A stretch of 64,000 bases of DNA from an uncultured Oscillospiraceae bacterium (GTDB taxonomy: Bacteria; Bacillota; Clostridia; Oscillospirales; Oscillospiraceae). The notes beneath the pieces were generated by a model. It searched no databases and was not told the origin of the DNA. It worked only from the letters and a program-made list of their open reading frames with translations. Shown piece by piece: positions 54,021 through 61,799 of this stretch. The stretch spans positions 60,557 through 124,556 of the forward strand of contig CAKTTB010000006.1 of NCBI GenBank assembly GCA_934613505.1. The letters run 5' to 3'. A program made the position numbers and the translations under genes. Position 1 is the first letter of the stretch. Every line of letters starts with the position of its first letter.

Positions 54021-55274
54021 ATGAAAACGAAAGCTGTCCGCATTCATGGCAAGATGGATCTGCGACTGGAGGAGATTGAGCTGCCGCAGGTTGGCCCGGA
54101 CGACGTGCAGGTCAAGATCATCTCGGATTCGATCTGTATGTCGACCTACAAAGCCGCAGTGGAGGGCGAAGAGCACAAGCGCGTTCCCGATGACGTCGCA
54201 GAGCATCCGACGATTGTCGGCCACGAGTTCTGCGGTGTGATCACCGAGGTCGGCGAAAACTGGAAGAGCAAGTATCATCCCGGCCAGGGCTTTGCCATCC
54301 AGCCCGCCCACTTTTACAAAGGCTCCCTGATGGCGCCCGGCTATTCCTATCCGTATTGCGGCGGCGACAGCCAGTATTCCAATATCCCCATCGAGACGCT
54401 GCTGACCGACAATCTGCTGCCGTACAATTCCGACACCTATTTCTATGGCTCTCTGGCTGAGCCAATGAGCTGCATCATCGGTACATTCCATGCCATGTAC
54501 CACACGAAGCCCGGCTCCTACGAGCATTCCATGGGCATCGTCGGAGGCGGCAAAATGGCCATGCTGGCCGCTGTCGGCCCGATGGGTCTCGGTGCGATCG
54601 ACTATGCGCTGCACTGCGACCGCCGCCCGAGCCTGCTCGTCGTGACAGATATCGACGACGCGCGACTTGCAAGAGCAGAGAGCATCTACACCGTCGAGCA
54701 TGCAAAGGAGCAGGGAGTGGAGCTGCATTATGTAAACACCGCCAAGCCCGGCTGCGACACCAGCTATCTGCGTGAGCTGTCCGGCGGCACCGGCTATGAC
54801 GACGTTATCTGCTTTGCGCCGGTCAAGCCCGTGGTCGAGCAGGCCAGCGATATCCTCGGCACCGACGGCTGCCTGAACTTCTTCGCCGGCCCGACCAACA
54901 CGCAGTTCAAGGCGGAGTTCAACTGGTACAATGTCCACTATCTGTCAACGCACGTCGTCGGCACCTCCGGCGGCAACACGAGCGACATGAAGGAAGCTAT
55001 CGAAATGATGACGTCCGGCAAGATCAATCCCGCTGCGATGATCACGCATATCGGCGGTCTGAACGCCGTGGTCGACACGGTCCTGAACCTGCCGAAGATC
55101 CCCGGCGGCAAAAAGCTGATTTACACGCAGATCGAACTTCCTCTGACCGCGATCGCCGATTTCTCCAGACTCGGCGAGACCGACCCGCTGTTTGCAAAGC
55201 TGGCGGAGATCACCAGCCGCCACAACGGCCTGTGGAGCGCGGAAGCCGAAAAGTACCTGCTTGCAAATAAATAA
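54021..55274 (+). CDS. Zinc-binding dehydrogenase of the SorE (L-sorbose-1-phosphate reductase) type
   Basis: The 417-aa protein is a medium-chain dehydrogenase. It has a probable zinc site (SICMSTYK, HPTIVGHEFCG), SYPYCGGDSQYS and LAEPMSCIIGTFHAMYHT, and a nucleotide-binding region GGGKMAMLAAVGPMGLGAID. Overall order and the YHTKPGSYEHSMGI segment match SorE-like sugar-phosphate reductases rather than simple alcohol dehydrogenases. The ATG at 54021 follows AAGGAATGG. The E2 gene starts 25 bases on, so it is the first gene of a three-gene operon; its likely job is oxidation of a sugar, polyol or their phosphate before the E1/E2 reaction. The real substrate is unknown. Confidence 0.8.
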   Translation: MKTKAVRIHGKMDLRLEEIELPQVGPDDVQVKIISDSICMSTYKAAVEGEEHKRVPDDVAEHPTIVGHEFCGVITEVGENWKSKYHPGQGFAIQPAHFYKGSLMAPGYSYPYCGGDSQYSNIPIETLLTDNLLPYNSDTYFYGSLAEPMSCIIGTFHAMYHTKPGSYEHSMGIVGGGKMAMLAAVGPMGLGAIDYALHCDRRPSLLVVTDIDDARLARAESIYTVEHAKEQGVELHYVNTAKPGCDTSYLRELSGGTGYDDVICFAPVKPVVEQASDILGTDGCLNFFAGPTNTQFKAEFNWYNVHYLSTHVVGTSGGNTSDMKEAIEMMTSGKINPAAMITHIGGLNAVVDTVLNLPKIPGGKKLIYTQIELPLTAIADFSRLGETDPLFAKLAEITSRHNGLWSAEAEKYLLANK

Positions 55275-55298
55275 AGAAGAATTAGGAGTGAAACAGTT

Positions 55299-56870
55299 AT
55301 GGCAGAAGGCGTATTGATGCCCAAAGCTGGCATTACAGTCGAGTCTTGCATCATCGGCGAATGGAAAAAGAACGTCGGTGATCCGGTCAATGTCGGCGAT
55401 ATCCTCTTTACCTATGAGACGGATAAGGCTGAATTTGAATGTGAATCCACCGCAGCCGGCACGCTGCTGGAAAAGTTTTATGAGGATGGCGACGAGGTCC
55501 CATGCCTGGTCAATGTCTGCGCCGTCGGCACCCCCGGCGAGGATGTCTCCGCGCTGAAGAACGCTCCCGCCGCCGCAGAAGCACCCGCGGCTCCCGCGGC
55601 TGAGGCTCCGAAGGCAGCAGCTCCCGCTGCAGCCGCAGCACCTGCCGGTCCGTGCGCACAGGCCGTTATCATGCCGAAGGAAGGCATCACGGTCGAATCC
55701 TGCATCATCGGCGAGTGGAAGAAGAACGTCGGTGATCCGGTCAATGTCGGCGATGTCCTCTTCACCTACGAGACGGACAAGGCCGAGTTTGAATGTGAGT
55801 CCACCGCAGCCGGCACACTGCTTGCCAGATTCTACGAGGACGGCGACGAGGTCCCGTGCCTGTCCAATGTCTGCGCCGTCGGCAATCCCGGCGATGCGTA
55901 TGAGTTCCTGAGGCCCGGCGCAGAGGTTTCGGCTCCCGCCGCAGCACCTGCTGCGGAAGAAGCGGCTCCCGCAGCTGCGCCTGCCGCACCGGCTGCCGCT
56001 GCAGCGTTCAAGGCAATCTCGCCGCGCGCCATGGCCAAGGCTGTGGCCAACAACGTCAATCCGGCGCTCGCCACCGGCACCGGCCCCAACGGCCGCATCA
56101 TCGAGCGCGATATCGACAAGCTGATCGCCTCCGGCACGGCCTGCGCCTATGCCGCTCCGTCCGCAGCACCTGCCGCCGAGTTTGAAGACGTCAAGTGGGG
56201 TCCCGTGCGCAAGGCGACGGCCAAGTCCATGACCAAGAGCCTCAGCACCATGGCCCAGCTGACGCAGCAGTATTCCTTCGACGCGACCCAGATCCAGGCC
56301 TACCGCGCCATGCTCAAGCCGCTGGACGCGCCCATGGGCAAGGTCAGCCTCAACGACATGGTCATGTTTGCTGTGGCCAAGACCATCAAGTCCTGCCCGG
56401 ATCTGAATGCCAACGTTCTGGAAGAGAACGTCGTCCGTCACTTCAATACCGTCAATCTTGGCTTTGCCTGTGATACGCCACGCGGCCTGATCGTCCCGAC
56501 AATCTTCAACGCCGACCAGATGACGCTTCTGGAGCTGTCGATGGAAGCCAAGCGCCTGGCCGCGGAAGCCAGAGACGGCAAGCTCAGCCCCGATTACATG
56601 ACCGGCGCGACCTTTACGATCTCGAATATCGGCTCGTTCGGCTGCGAGGCCTTTACGCCCGTCATCAACCCGCCGCAGACCGGCATCCTTGGCGTCTGCA
56701 ACATCCAGACGAAGATCAAGTCCGCCAAGGACGGCGTCATCGAGACGTATCCGGCCATGGGTCTGTCTCTGACCTTCGACCACAGAGTCATCGACGGAGC
56801 GCCCGCTGCGCGGTACATGAGCGAGCTTTGCAAGAGCCTTGAAAACTTCATGACTCTGCTTGCCAAGTAA
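55299..56870 (+). CDS. Dihydrolipoamide acyltransferase (E2) with two lipoyl domains
   Basis: The 523-aa protein is the core of a 2-oxoacid dehydrogenase complex. Two lipoyl domains (residues about 7-78 and 125-196) are nearly identical, each with the lipoylated Lys in ETDKAEFE (Lys43 and Lys161), separated by Ala/Pro linkers. A peripheral-subunit-binding domain follows (SPRAMAKAVANNVNPAL then GPNGRIIERDID), and the catalytic domain ends in DHRVIDG (His495 and Asp499), the usual HxxxDG active site. AGGAG precedes the ATG. The acyl group is not specified by sequence; acetyl, propionyl or another short-chain group is possible. Confidence 0.92.
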   Translation: MAEGVLMPKAGITVESCIIGEWKKNVGDPVNVGDILFTYETDKAEFECESTAAGTLLEKFYEDGDEVPCLVNVCAVGTPGEDVSALKNAPAAAEAPAAPAAEAPKAAAPAAAAAPAGPCAQAVIMPKEGITVESCIIGEWKKNVGDPVNVGDVLFTYETDKAEFECESTAAGTLLARFYEDGDEVPCLSNVCAVGNPGDAYEFLRPGAEVSAPAAAPAAEEAAPAAAPAAPAAAAAFKAISPRAMAKAVANNVNPALATGTGPNGRIIERDIDKLIASGTACAYAAPSAAPAAEFEDVKWGPVRKATAKSMTKSLSTMAQLTQQYSFDATQIQAYRAMLKPLDAPMGKVSLNDMVMFAVAKTIKSCPDLNANVLEENVVRHFNTVNLGFACDTPRGLIVPTIFNADQMTLLELSMEAKRLAAEARDGKLSPDYMTGATFTISNIGSFGCEAFTPVINPPQTGILGVCNIQTKIKSAKDGVIETYPAMGLSLTFDHRVIDGAPAARYMSELCKSLENFMTLLAK

Positions 56871-56890
56871 GAGAAAGGAAGGACACAATT

Positions 56891-59374
56891 ATGCCGAAAT
56901 CTTTGAATATTGATCCCGTAGCTGTCCGCCAGCCCGGTTATATCCATTTTGAAGACATTCCCGTCTGCCAGTACAATAAGACCATCAAGCAGGAGCTGGA
57001 AGAGGGGAACTATACCAAGGAAGACCTCATCCGCATCTACCGCGACATGGCCATCTGCCGTGAGTTTGAGCACATGCTCACTCTCATCAAAACGCAGGCC
57101 AACTACAACGGCGTCGAGACGACCTATCCCGGCCCCGCGCACCTGTCTCTCGGTCAGGAAGCTTCCTGCGTCGGTGAAGCGTACCTTCTGACGAAGGACG
57201 ATATCACCTTCGGTTCCCACAGAAGCCACTCTGAGATCCTCTCCAAGGGCCTCAGCTGCATCAACAAGCTCTCCGACGAAGAACTCATGTCCACCATGGA
57301 AAACTTCCTCGGCGGCAAGACGCTGGCAGCTGTCCGCAAGTTTGCCGATACCAGTGACGTCAAGGAGCTGGCCATCCGCTTCCTGCTCTACGGTACCGTT
57401 GCAGAGATCTTCGCCCGTGAAAACGGCTTCCATCACGGCATGGGCGGTTCCATGCACGCGTTCTTCCTGCCGTTCGGCATCTACCCCAACAACGCCATCG
57501 TCGGCGGCTCTGCGCCGATCGCAACGGGCGCTGCGCTCTATCAGAAGAACAACGACAAGAAGGGCGTCGTCGTCTGCAACATCGGCGATGCGTCCCTCGG
57601 CTGCGGCCCGGTCTTTGAGGCGCTGAACTTCTCCGCCATGGATCAGTTCAAAACGCTCTGGGAGGAAGGCCGCAAGGGCGGACTGCCCATCATTTTCAAC
57701 ATCTTTGATAACTTCTACGGCATGGGCGGTCAGACCATGGGCGAGACCATGGCCTACAACATGCCAGCCCGTCTGGGCGCCGGCATCACGCCGAGTCAGA
57801 TGCACGCAGAGCGTGTTGACGGCTGGAATCCGCTGGCTGTCATCGACGCGTACAAGCGCAAGCTCGAGCTGATCCGCAAGAATGAAGGCCCGGTCATGCT
57901 GGACGTCGTGACCTACCGTTTGGTCGGCCACTCCACCTCCGACCAGAACGCCTACCGCAGCAAGGAAGAGATCGAAGCATGGCGCAGCCACGACCCGATC
58001 GTCAAGTTCCGCGAGGCGCTTGTCGAAGCCGGTGTCGAGTCTGACGAGTTCTTCGCAAAGCTCCTGCAGGATACGGCCGACCGCATGACGATGATCTGCC
58101 GTGCCGCGGATGACAAGGAGATCTCTCCGTACGCGGACTTTGACAAGGATCCGGATTATCTGGCGAACCTCATGTTCTCTAACCAGACTGTCCGCTCCAT
58201 GGGCGCGCCCGATCAGAAGCTGAATGTTACCGGCCCGAAGGAGAGCTGCAAGCGCTACGCAGACCTTGCCAAGAAGGAGCATTATGCGTTCGACAAGGAC
58301 GGCAACAAGTTCTCCGACATGAAGGTCTACAACATCCGCGACGCCATCTTTGAGCCGCTCATCAACAAGTATTATGAAGACCCGACGCTCGTCGCCTATG
58401 GCGAAGACGTGCGTGACTGGGGCGGCGCCTATGCCGTTTACCGCGGCCTGATGGATGTCATCCCGCACTCCAGACTGTTTAACTCTCCGATCTCCGAGGC
58501 TGCCATCGTCGGTACCGCCGTCGGCTACTGCATGTGCGGCGGCCGCGCGGTCGTCGAACTGATGTACTGCGACTTCTTGGGCCGTGCAGGCGACGAGGTC
58601 TTCAACCAGATGTCCAAGTGGCAGGCCATGTCCGCCGGTATCCTGAAGATGCCGATGATCCTGCGTATGTCCGTCGGTGCAAAGTACGGCGCACAGCATT
58701 CTCAGGACTGGGTCGCGATTGTTTCCCATATCCCCGGCCTGAAGGTCTTCTTCCCGGCCACGCCGTATGAGGCCAAGGGCATCATGCAGGCGGCTCTGAA
58801 CGGCACCGATCCGTGCGTGATCTTCGAATCCCAGCGTATCTACGGCAAGGGCGAAGAGTTCCACGAGGGCGGTGTCCCGGCAGAGGAATACGAATGGCCT
58901 ACCGGCGCAGTCAACAAGGTCCGCGACGGCAAGGATCTGACCATCCTCACCATCGGCGCAACGCTGTACCGTGCAATGGACGCTGCGAAGACGCTCTCCG
59001 AGAAGTACGGCGTCGAAGCGGACGTCATCAACATGCCGTCGCTCGTCCCGCTGGATTACACTGACCTGATCGCCTCCGTCAAGAAGACTGGCCGTGTCCT
59101 GCTGGCTTCGGACGCCTGCGCGAGAGGCACGTTCCTCAACGAGATCGCGGAGAACCTGTCCACGATGTGCTTCGACTATCTGGATGCACCTCCTGTTGTC
59201 ATCGGCGCGCGCAACTGGATCACGCCGCCGCACGAGTTCGACAAGTATTTCTTCCCGTACGCTGAGTGGATCGTTGATGCTGTCAACGCCCGCCTGATCC
59301 CGCTGGATGGCTACACTTCCACCACGACGCCGGATGACGCAGAGATCATCCGCCGCTGCAAGATGGGCGTTTGA
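56891..59374 (+). CDS. 2-oxoacid dehydrogenase E1, fused alpha and beta subunits
   Basis: The 827-aa protein joins an E1-alpha-like half (about 1-420) to an E1-beta-like half (about 460-827), normally separate proteins. TPP-binding elements in the alpha half are GDASLGCGPVFEALNFSA and FNIFDNFYGMGGQ; the beta half has VAYGEDVRDWGGAYAVYRGL, NSPISEAAIVGTAVGY, and GAKYGAQHSQD. The classical GDG of the TPP motif reads GDA here. The frame has no internal stop, so the fusion is real. It would decarboxylate a 2-oxoacid, or cleave an acyloin such as acetoin, and pass the acyl group to the E2 just upstream. A terminator follows. Confidence 0.88.
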   Translation: MPKSLNIDPVAVRQPGYIHFEDIPVCQYNKTIKQELEEGNYTKEDLIRIYRDMAICREFEHMLTLIKTQANYNGVETTYPGPAHLSLGQEASCVGEAYLLTKDDITFGSHRSHSEILSKGLSCINKLSDEELMSTMENFLGGKTLAAVRKFADTSDVKELAIRFLLYGTVAEIFARENGFHHGMGGSMHAFFLPFGIYPNNAIVGGSAPIATGAALYQKNNDKKGVVVCNIGDASLGCGPVFEALNFSAMDQFKTLWEEGRKGGLPIIFNIFDNFYGMGGQTMGETMAYNMPARLGAGITPSQMHAERVDGWNPLAVIDAYKRKLELIRKNEGPVMLDVVTYRLVGHSTSDQNAYRSKEEIEAWRSHDPIVKFREALVEAGVESDEFFAKLLQDTADRMTMICRAADDKEISPYADFDKDPDYLANLMFSNQTVRSMGAPDQKLNVTGPKESCKRYADLAKKEHYAFDKDGNKFSDMKVYNIRDAIFEPLINKYYEDPTLVAYGEDVRDWGGAYAVYRGLMDVIPHSRLFNSPISEAAIVGTAVGYCMCGGRAVVELMYCDFLGRAGDEVFNQMSKWQAMSAGILKMPMILRMSVGAKYGAQHSQDWVAIVSHIPGLKVFFPATPYEAKGIMQAALNGTDPCVIFESQRIYGKGEEFHEGGVPAEEYEWPTGAVNKVRDGKDLTILTIGATLYRAMDAAKTLSEKYGVEADVINMPSLVPLDYTDLIASVKKTGRVLLASDACARGTFLNEIAENLSTMCFDYLDAPPVVIGARNWITPPHEFDKYFFPYAEWIVDAVNARLIPLDGYTSTTTPDDAEIIRRCKMGV

Positions 59375-59393
59375 GCGCCGATCAGTTCCATAC

Positions 59394-59428
59394 AAAACGC
59401 CCTCGGCCATATCGGCCGAGGGCGTTTT
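59394..59428. terminator. Bidirectional terminator between the E1 and hexuloisomerase genes
   Basis: AAAACGCCCTCGGCC and its complement (59394-59408, 59414-59428) enclose ATATC and end in TTTT. It lies between two convergent operons. Confidence 0.88.
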
Positions 59429-59443
59429 CGCTTTGGAAAGCTT

Positions 59444-59998
59444 TTATTCCAGATTTGCGTGCCGGGCAAACATCTCTTCGGCCGTGATCTGCGTTTTATC
59501 CATCAGGATCAGGATGACATAGTCCAGACAGAGGAGCAGCGACTGCTCAAACAGGCTACCCATCGGCTGAACCGACCGGAAGCCGGTATCGATGTCTGAC
59601 TTTGAGGTTGGCGCGTGGATCACCACGACCGTCTCGGACAGCGCGCCGATGGTGGAGGCCGGGTAAATGGTGACGGAAGCCACCGCCGCACCGAGCTGCT
59701 TCGCTTTTTTCGCCATGCAGGCGAGCGAGGCCGTCTCGCCGGAGCCGCTGGCGATCAGCAGAAGATCCCCGGCCGCAATGCCGGGTGTCACGACCTCGCC
59801 GACCATGTAGGCCTGCAGACCCATGTGCATGAGCCGCATGACGAAGCAGCGCGCCATCATGCCGCTTCGCCCCGCACCAGCTACAAAAACGCGCTTTGCT
59901 TTCAGAATCGCATCTGCCAGCTGCTCCATCTGGACAGGGGAGATGGCAGACAGGGTGCGGCTCAGCTCGCCGCAGACGGCGGAAATCGTGGGGATCAT
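59444..59998 (-). CDS. hxlB: 6-phospho-3-hexuloisomerase
   Basis: This SIS-domain enzyme converts D-arabino-3-hexulose-6-phosphate to fructose-6-phosphate in the ribulose monophosphate pathway. The 184-aa protein has the family order AKRVFVAGAGRSGMMARCF, LLLIASGSGETASL, the QPMGSLFEQSLLL segment and the C-terminal ending that follows AEEMFARHAN. Its ATG overlaps the stop of the synthase gene by 4 bases, so the pair is co-translated. A terminator lies just past its end. Confidence 0.9.
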   Translation of the reverse strand: MIPTISAVCGELSRTLSAISPVQMEQLADAILKAKRVFVAGAGRSGMMARCFVMRLMHMGLQAYMVGEVVTPGIAAGDLLLIASGSGETASLACMAKKAKQLGAAVASVTIYPASTIGALSETVVVIHAPTSKSDIDTGFRSVQPMGSLFEQSLLLCLDYVILILMDKTQITAEEMFARHANLE

Positions 59999-60699
59999 GC
60001 CGTCACGCTCCTTTCTGCCGTCCGGATCACGGACTTGAAGAAAGCCGCGGCTTCTGCGTAGCTGTCCGCGCCCGTAATGCCTTCGCCGACGATGATAACA
60101 TCCGGGTGGATGGATGCGAATTTCTCGACGGAGCTTCGATTGATGCCGCCCGCGAGCGCGAGCTTTGCACGGTTAACATAATTTTTAAGCAGTGCAAACG
60201 ACTTCGCGGCGTCCGGGTTCAGGCGCTGCAGATCCTTGCTGGTGTGCAGGCAGATATAATCCGCGCCCATCGCGTCGACCTGCGCCAGCCGCGCCGGGAG
60301 CTCCGGCACTGCCAGCATATCCACCATGATCGCGCGTCCATACGCTCTGGACGCGGCGACTGCACCGGTGATCGTCGCATCCTCCGCAACGCCCAGAACC
60401 GTCACAATGTCGGCTCCATGCCGGAACGCGGAGGCTGCCTCATAATACCCGGCGTCTGCAATTTTCAGGTCGGCAAGGATCATTTTCTCCGGGAAAGCTG
60501 CCTTCAGTTCCCGCACGGCCGAAAGGCCGTATTCCAGCACGAACGGCGTGCCGACCTCAACGATATCCAGACTGTCTCCGGCCTCGGAAACCAGCTTTTT
60601 TGCCAGCGTCACATCAAAAACAGTCAGCTCCGGGACAGACGGTTCCGGCTTACTGACCGAAGCCTTGTAGTTATAGTCCAATGCAGCCTGCAATTGCAT
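59995..60699 (-). CDS. hxlA: 3-hexulose-6-phosphate synthase family protein
   Basis: The 234-aa TIM-barrel protein condenses formaldehyde with ribulose-5-phosphate, or runs in reverse to supply ribulose-5-phosphate from hexulose phosphate. Family marks are DIVEVGTPFVL, the metal/catalytic motif ADLKIADAGYYEA, and ADIVTVLGVA; LAGGINRSSV and VIIVGEGI are the phosphate-binding loops. The DAGYYEA signature favours this enzyme over keto-gulonate-phosphate decarboxylases. An N-terminal stretch of about 15 residues (YKASVSKPEPSV) is longer than usual. GGAGG precedes the ATG. It is first in the pair with the isomerase and diverges from a DeoR gene. Confidence 0.85.
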   Translation of the reverse strand: MQLQAALDYNYKASVSKPEPSVPELTVFDVTLAKKLVSEAGDSLDIVEVGTPFVLEYGLSAVRELKAAFPEKMILADLKIADAGYYEAASAFRHGADIVTVLGVAEDATITGAVAASRAYGRAIMVDMLAVPELPARLAQVDAMGADYICLHTSKDLQRLNPDAAKSFALLKNYVNRAKLALAGGINRSSVEKFASIHPDVIIVGEGITGADSYAEAAAFFKSVIRTAERSVTA

Positions 60700-60731
60700 T
60701 CTGTATGTCCTCCTATGTCACTGTATGAAAT

Positions 60732-60759
60732 TTGTGATTTAATTGTGATATATTTGCGA
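60732..60759 (-). promoter_or_regulatory. Candidate DeoR operator: three 11-bp-spaced repeats
   Basis: TTGTGA (60732-60737), TTGTGA (60743-60748) and TTGCGA (60754-60759) recur at an exact spacing of 11 bases, about one helical turn, in the 5' UTR of hxlA, starting right at the predicted transcript start (about 60757). This lets a multimeric repressor sit on one face of the DNA. Confidence 0.6.
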
Positions 60760-60763
60760 ATCC

Positions 60764-60792
60764 AACTTAACGGATTTGAGCCGCTTTGTCAA
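60764..60792 (-). promoter_or_regulatory. Promoter for hxlA-hxlB
   Basis: Reading leftward, TTGACA (60787-60792) and TAAGTT (60764-60769) are 17 bases apart. The predicted transcript start coincides with the three-repeat element. Confidence 0.7.
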
Positions 60793-60842
60793 TCCCGAAA
60801 ACAGAATTTGCAGAAAATCCATGGTTCTATTGAGAGAAACGC

Positions 60843-60871
60843 TTGCCGACACGCGGATTTTCTGCTATGAT
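60843..60871 (+). promoter_or_regulatory. Promoter for the DeoR gene
   Basis: TTGCCG (60843-60848) and TATGAT (60866-60871) are 17 bases apart. The start would be near 60878. Confidence 0.65.
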
Positions 60872-60897
60872 CATAAATAGAATACCAACATTTGATT

Positions 60898-60915
60898 TTG
60901 TGAATTTGATTGCGA
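60898..60915 (+). promoter_or_regulatory. Second candidate DeoR operator
   Basis: TTGTGA (60898-60903) and TTGCGA (60910-60915), 12 bases apart, repeat the element seen near hxlA and lie in the 5' UTR of the DeoR gene, which suggests autoregulation. Confidence 0.45.
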
Positions 60916-60933
60916 AACCGAGGGGGATCACAA

Positions 60934-61695
60934 ATGACCGCAGAGGAACGAAGACAGGAGATCCTGAATGCCATCCGTGCGGAGGGGAGTGTCCGCGCAA
61001 GCGAGCTGGCCGAGCGGCTGCATGTCACAACGGAGACCATCCGCAAGGATCTGATCTTCCTGAGTGATCAGCACCTGCTGCGAAAGGGGCATGGCGTTGC
61101 GCAGGCCATCAATGAATTTACCGAGCGTTCGCTCGATATCCGCTCGCAGGAGCATGCGCAGGCCAAGCAGGCCATTGCCGGCTGCGCCGTCAGGCAGATC
61201 CCGGACGGTTCGGTCGTATTTGTGGACGCGGGGTCCACTATGCTGGCCCTTGCGCGGCAGCTGCAGCAGCGCAGCGGGCTGGCCGTCATCACCAACAATC
61301 TTTCCGTGATCCCGGCGCTGCTGGCCAGTGAGAACGCCGTCTATTTCCTCGGCGGCGAGGTCAGCGCAGTCACGCAGTCGACCGGCGGGATCTGGGCCTC
61401 CAATGCGCTGCAGTCCATCAAGATCGACATCGCGTTTCTCGGCAGCAGCGGCTTTCAGTCCCATACCGGCCCCTGTACAAAGCTGTTTTCCGACGCGCAG
61501 CTGAAGCGCGAGGTGATCGGCAGCGCCAACAGAACGATCGTGCTGGCTGACCACTCCAAATTCTCGACGAACGCCATCATGCAGTATGCCGACTGGAAGG
61601 ATATCGATCTTTTCATCACAGATTCCAGCGTCAGCAGCGAAAACTTAGCCGCGTTGCCGCAGTGCTTGGAGATCCTGATCGCGGAAAATGACTGA
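60934..61695 (+). CDS. DeoR/GlpR-type transcriptional regulator
   Basis: The 253-aa protein has the DeoR helix-turn-helix at the N-terminus (MTAEERRQEILNAIRAEGSV then ASELAERLHVTTETIRKDL) and the C-terminal DeoRC sugar-phosphate sensing domain (VFVDAGSTMLALARQL, AVITNNLSVI, YFLGGEVSAVTQSTGG, AFLGSSGFQS, DHSKFSTNA). DeoR members respond to phosphorylated sugars. The ATG at 60934 follows GAGGGGG. It faces away from hxlA-hxlB, and both promoters carry related repeats, so it probably represses that pair and itself; whether it also acts on the E2-E1 operon is open. Confidence 0.9.
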   Translation: MTAEERRQEILNAIRAEGSVRASELAERLHVTTETIRKDLIFLSDQHLLRKGHGVAQAINEFTERSLDIRSQEHAQAKQAIAGCAVRQIPDGSVVFVDAGSTMLALARQLQQRSGLAVITNNLSVIPALLASENAVYFLGGEVSAVTQSTGGIWASNALQSIKIDIAFLGSSGFQSHTGPCTKLFSDAQLKREVIGSANRTIVLADHSKFSTNAIMQYADWKDIDLFITDSSVSSENLAALPQCLEILIAEND

Positions 61696-61705
61696 ACATA
61701 TGAAA

Positions 61706-61744
61706 AAAACCGTGCTGCGCGTATTTTGTGCGCAGCACGGTTTT
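61706..61744 (+). terminator. Terminator of the DeoR gene
   Basis: AAAACCGTGCTGCGC and its complement (61706-61720, 61730-61744) form a 15-base stem, ending in TTTT. After it, base composition shifts to clearly AT-rich. Confidence 0.85.
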
Positions 61745-61799
61745 CTGTTGTATCAAAGCAGTCCCTGCAGAAGGATGATCAGGATCTACATTTTAAGAC

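Noticed and set aside
56594..59410. 938-codon leftward open frame opposite the E1 and E2 genes
   Set aside because: It is the antisense of a clearly homologous dehydrogenase gene; G+C-rich third positions keep the frame open. No ribosome-binding site or family motif was found.
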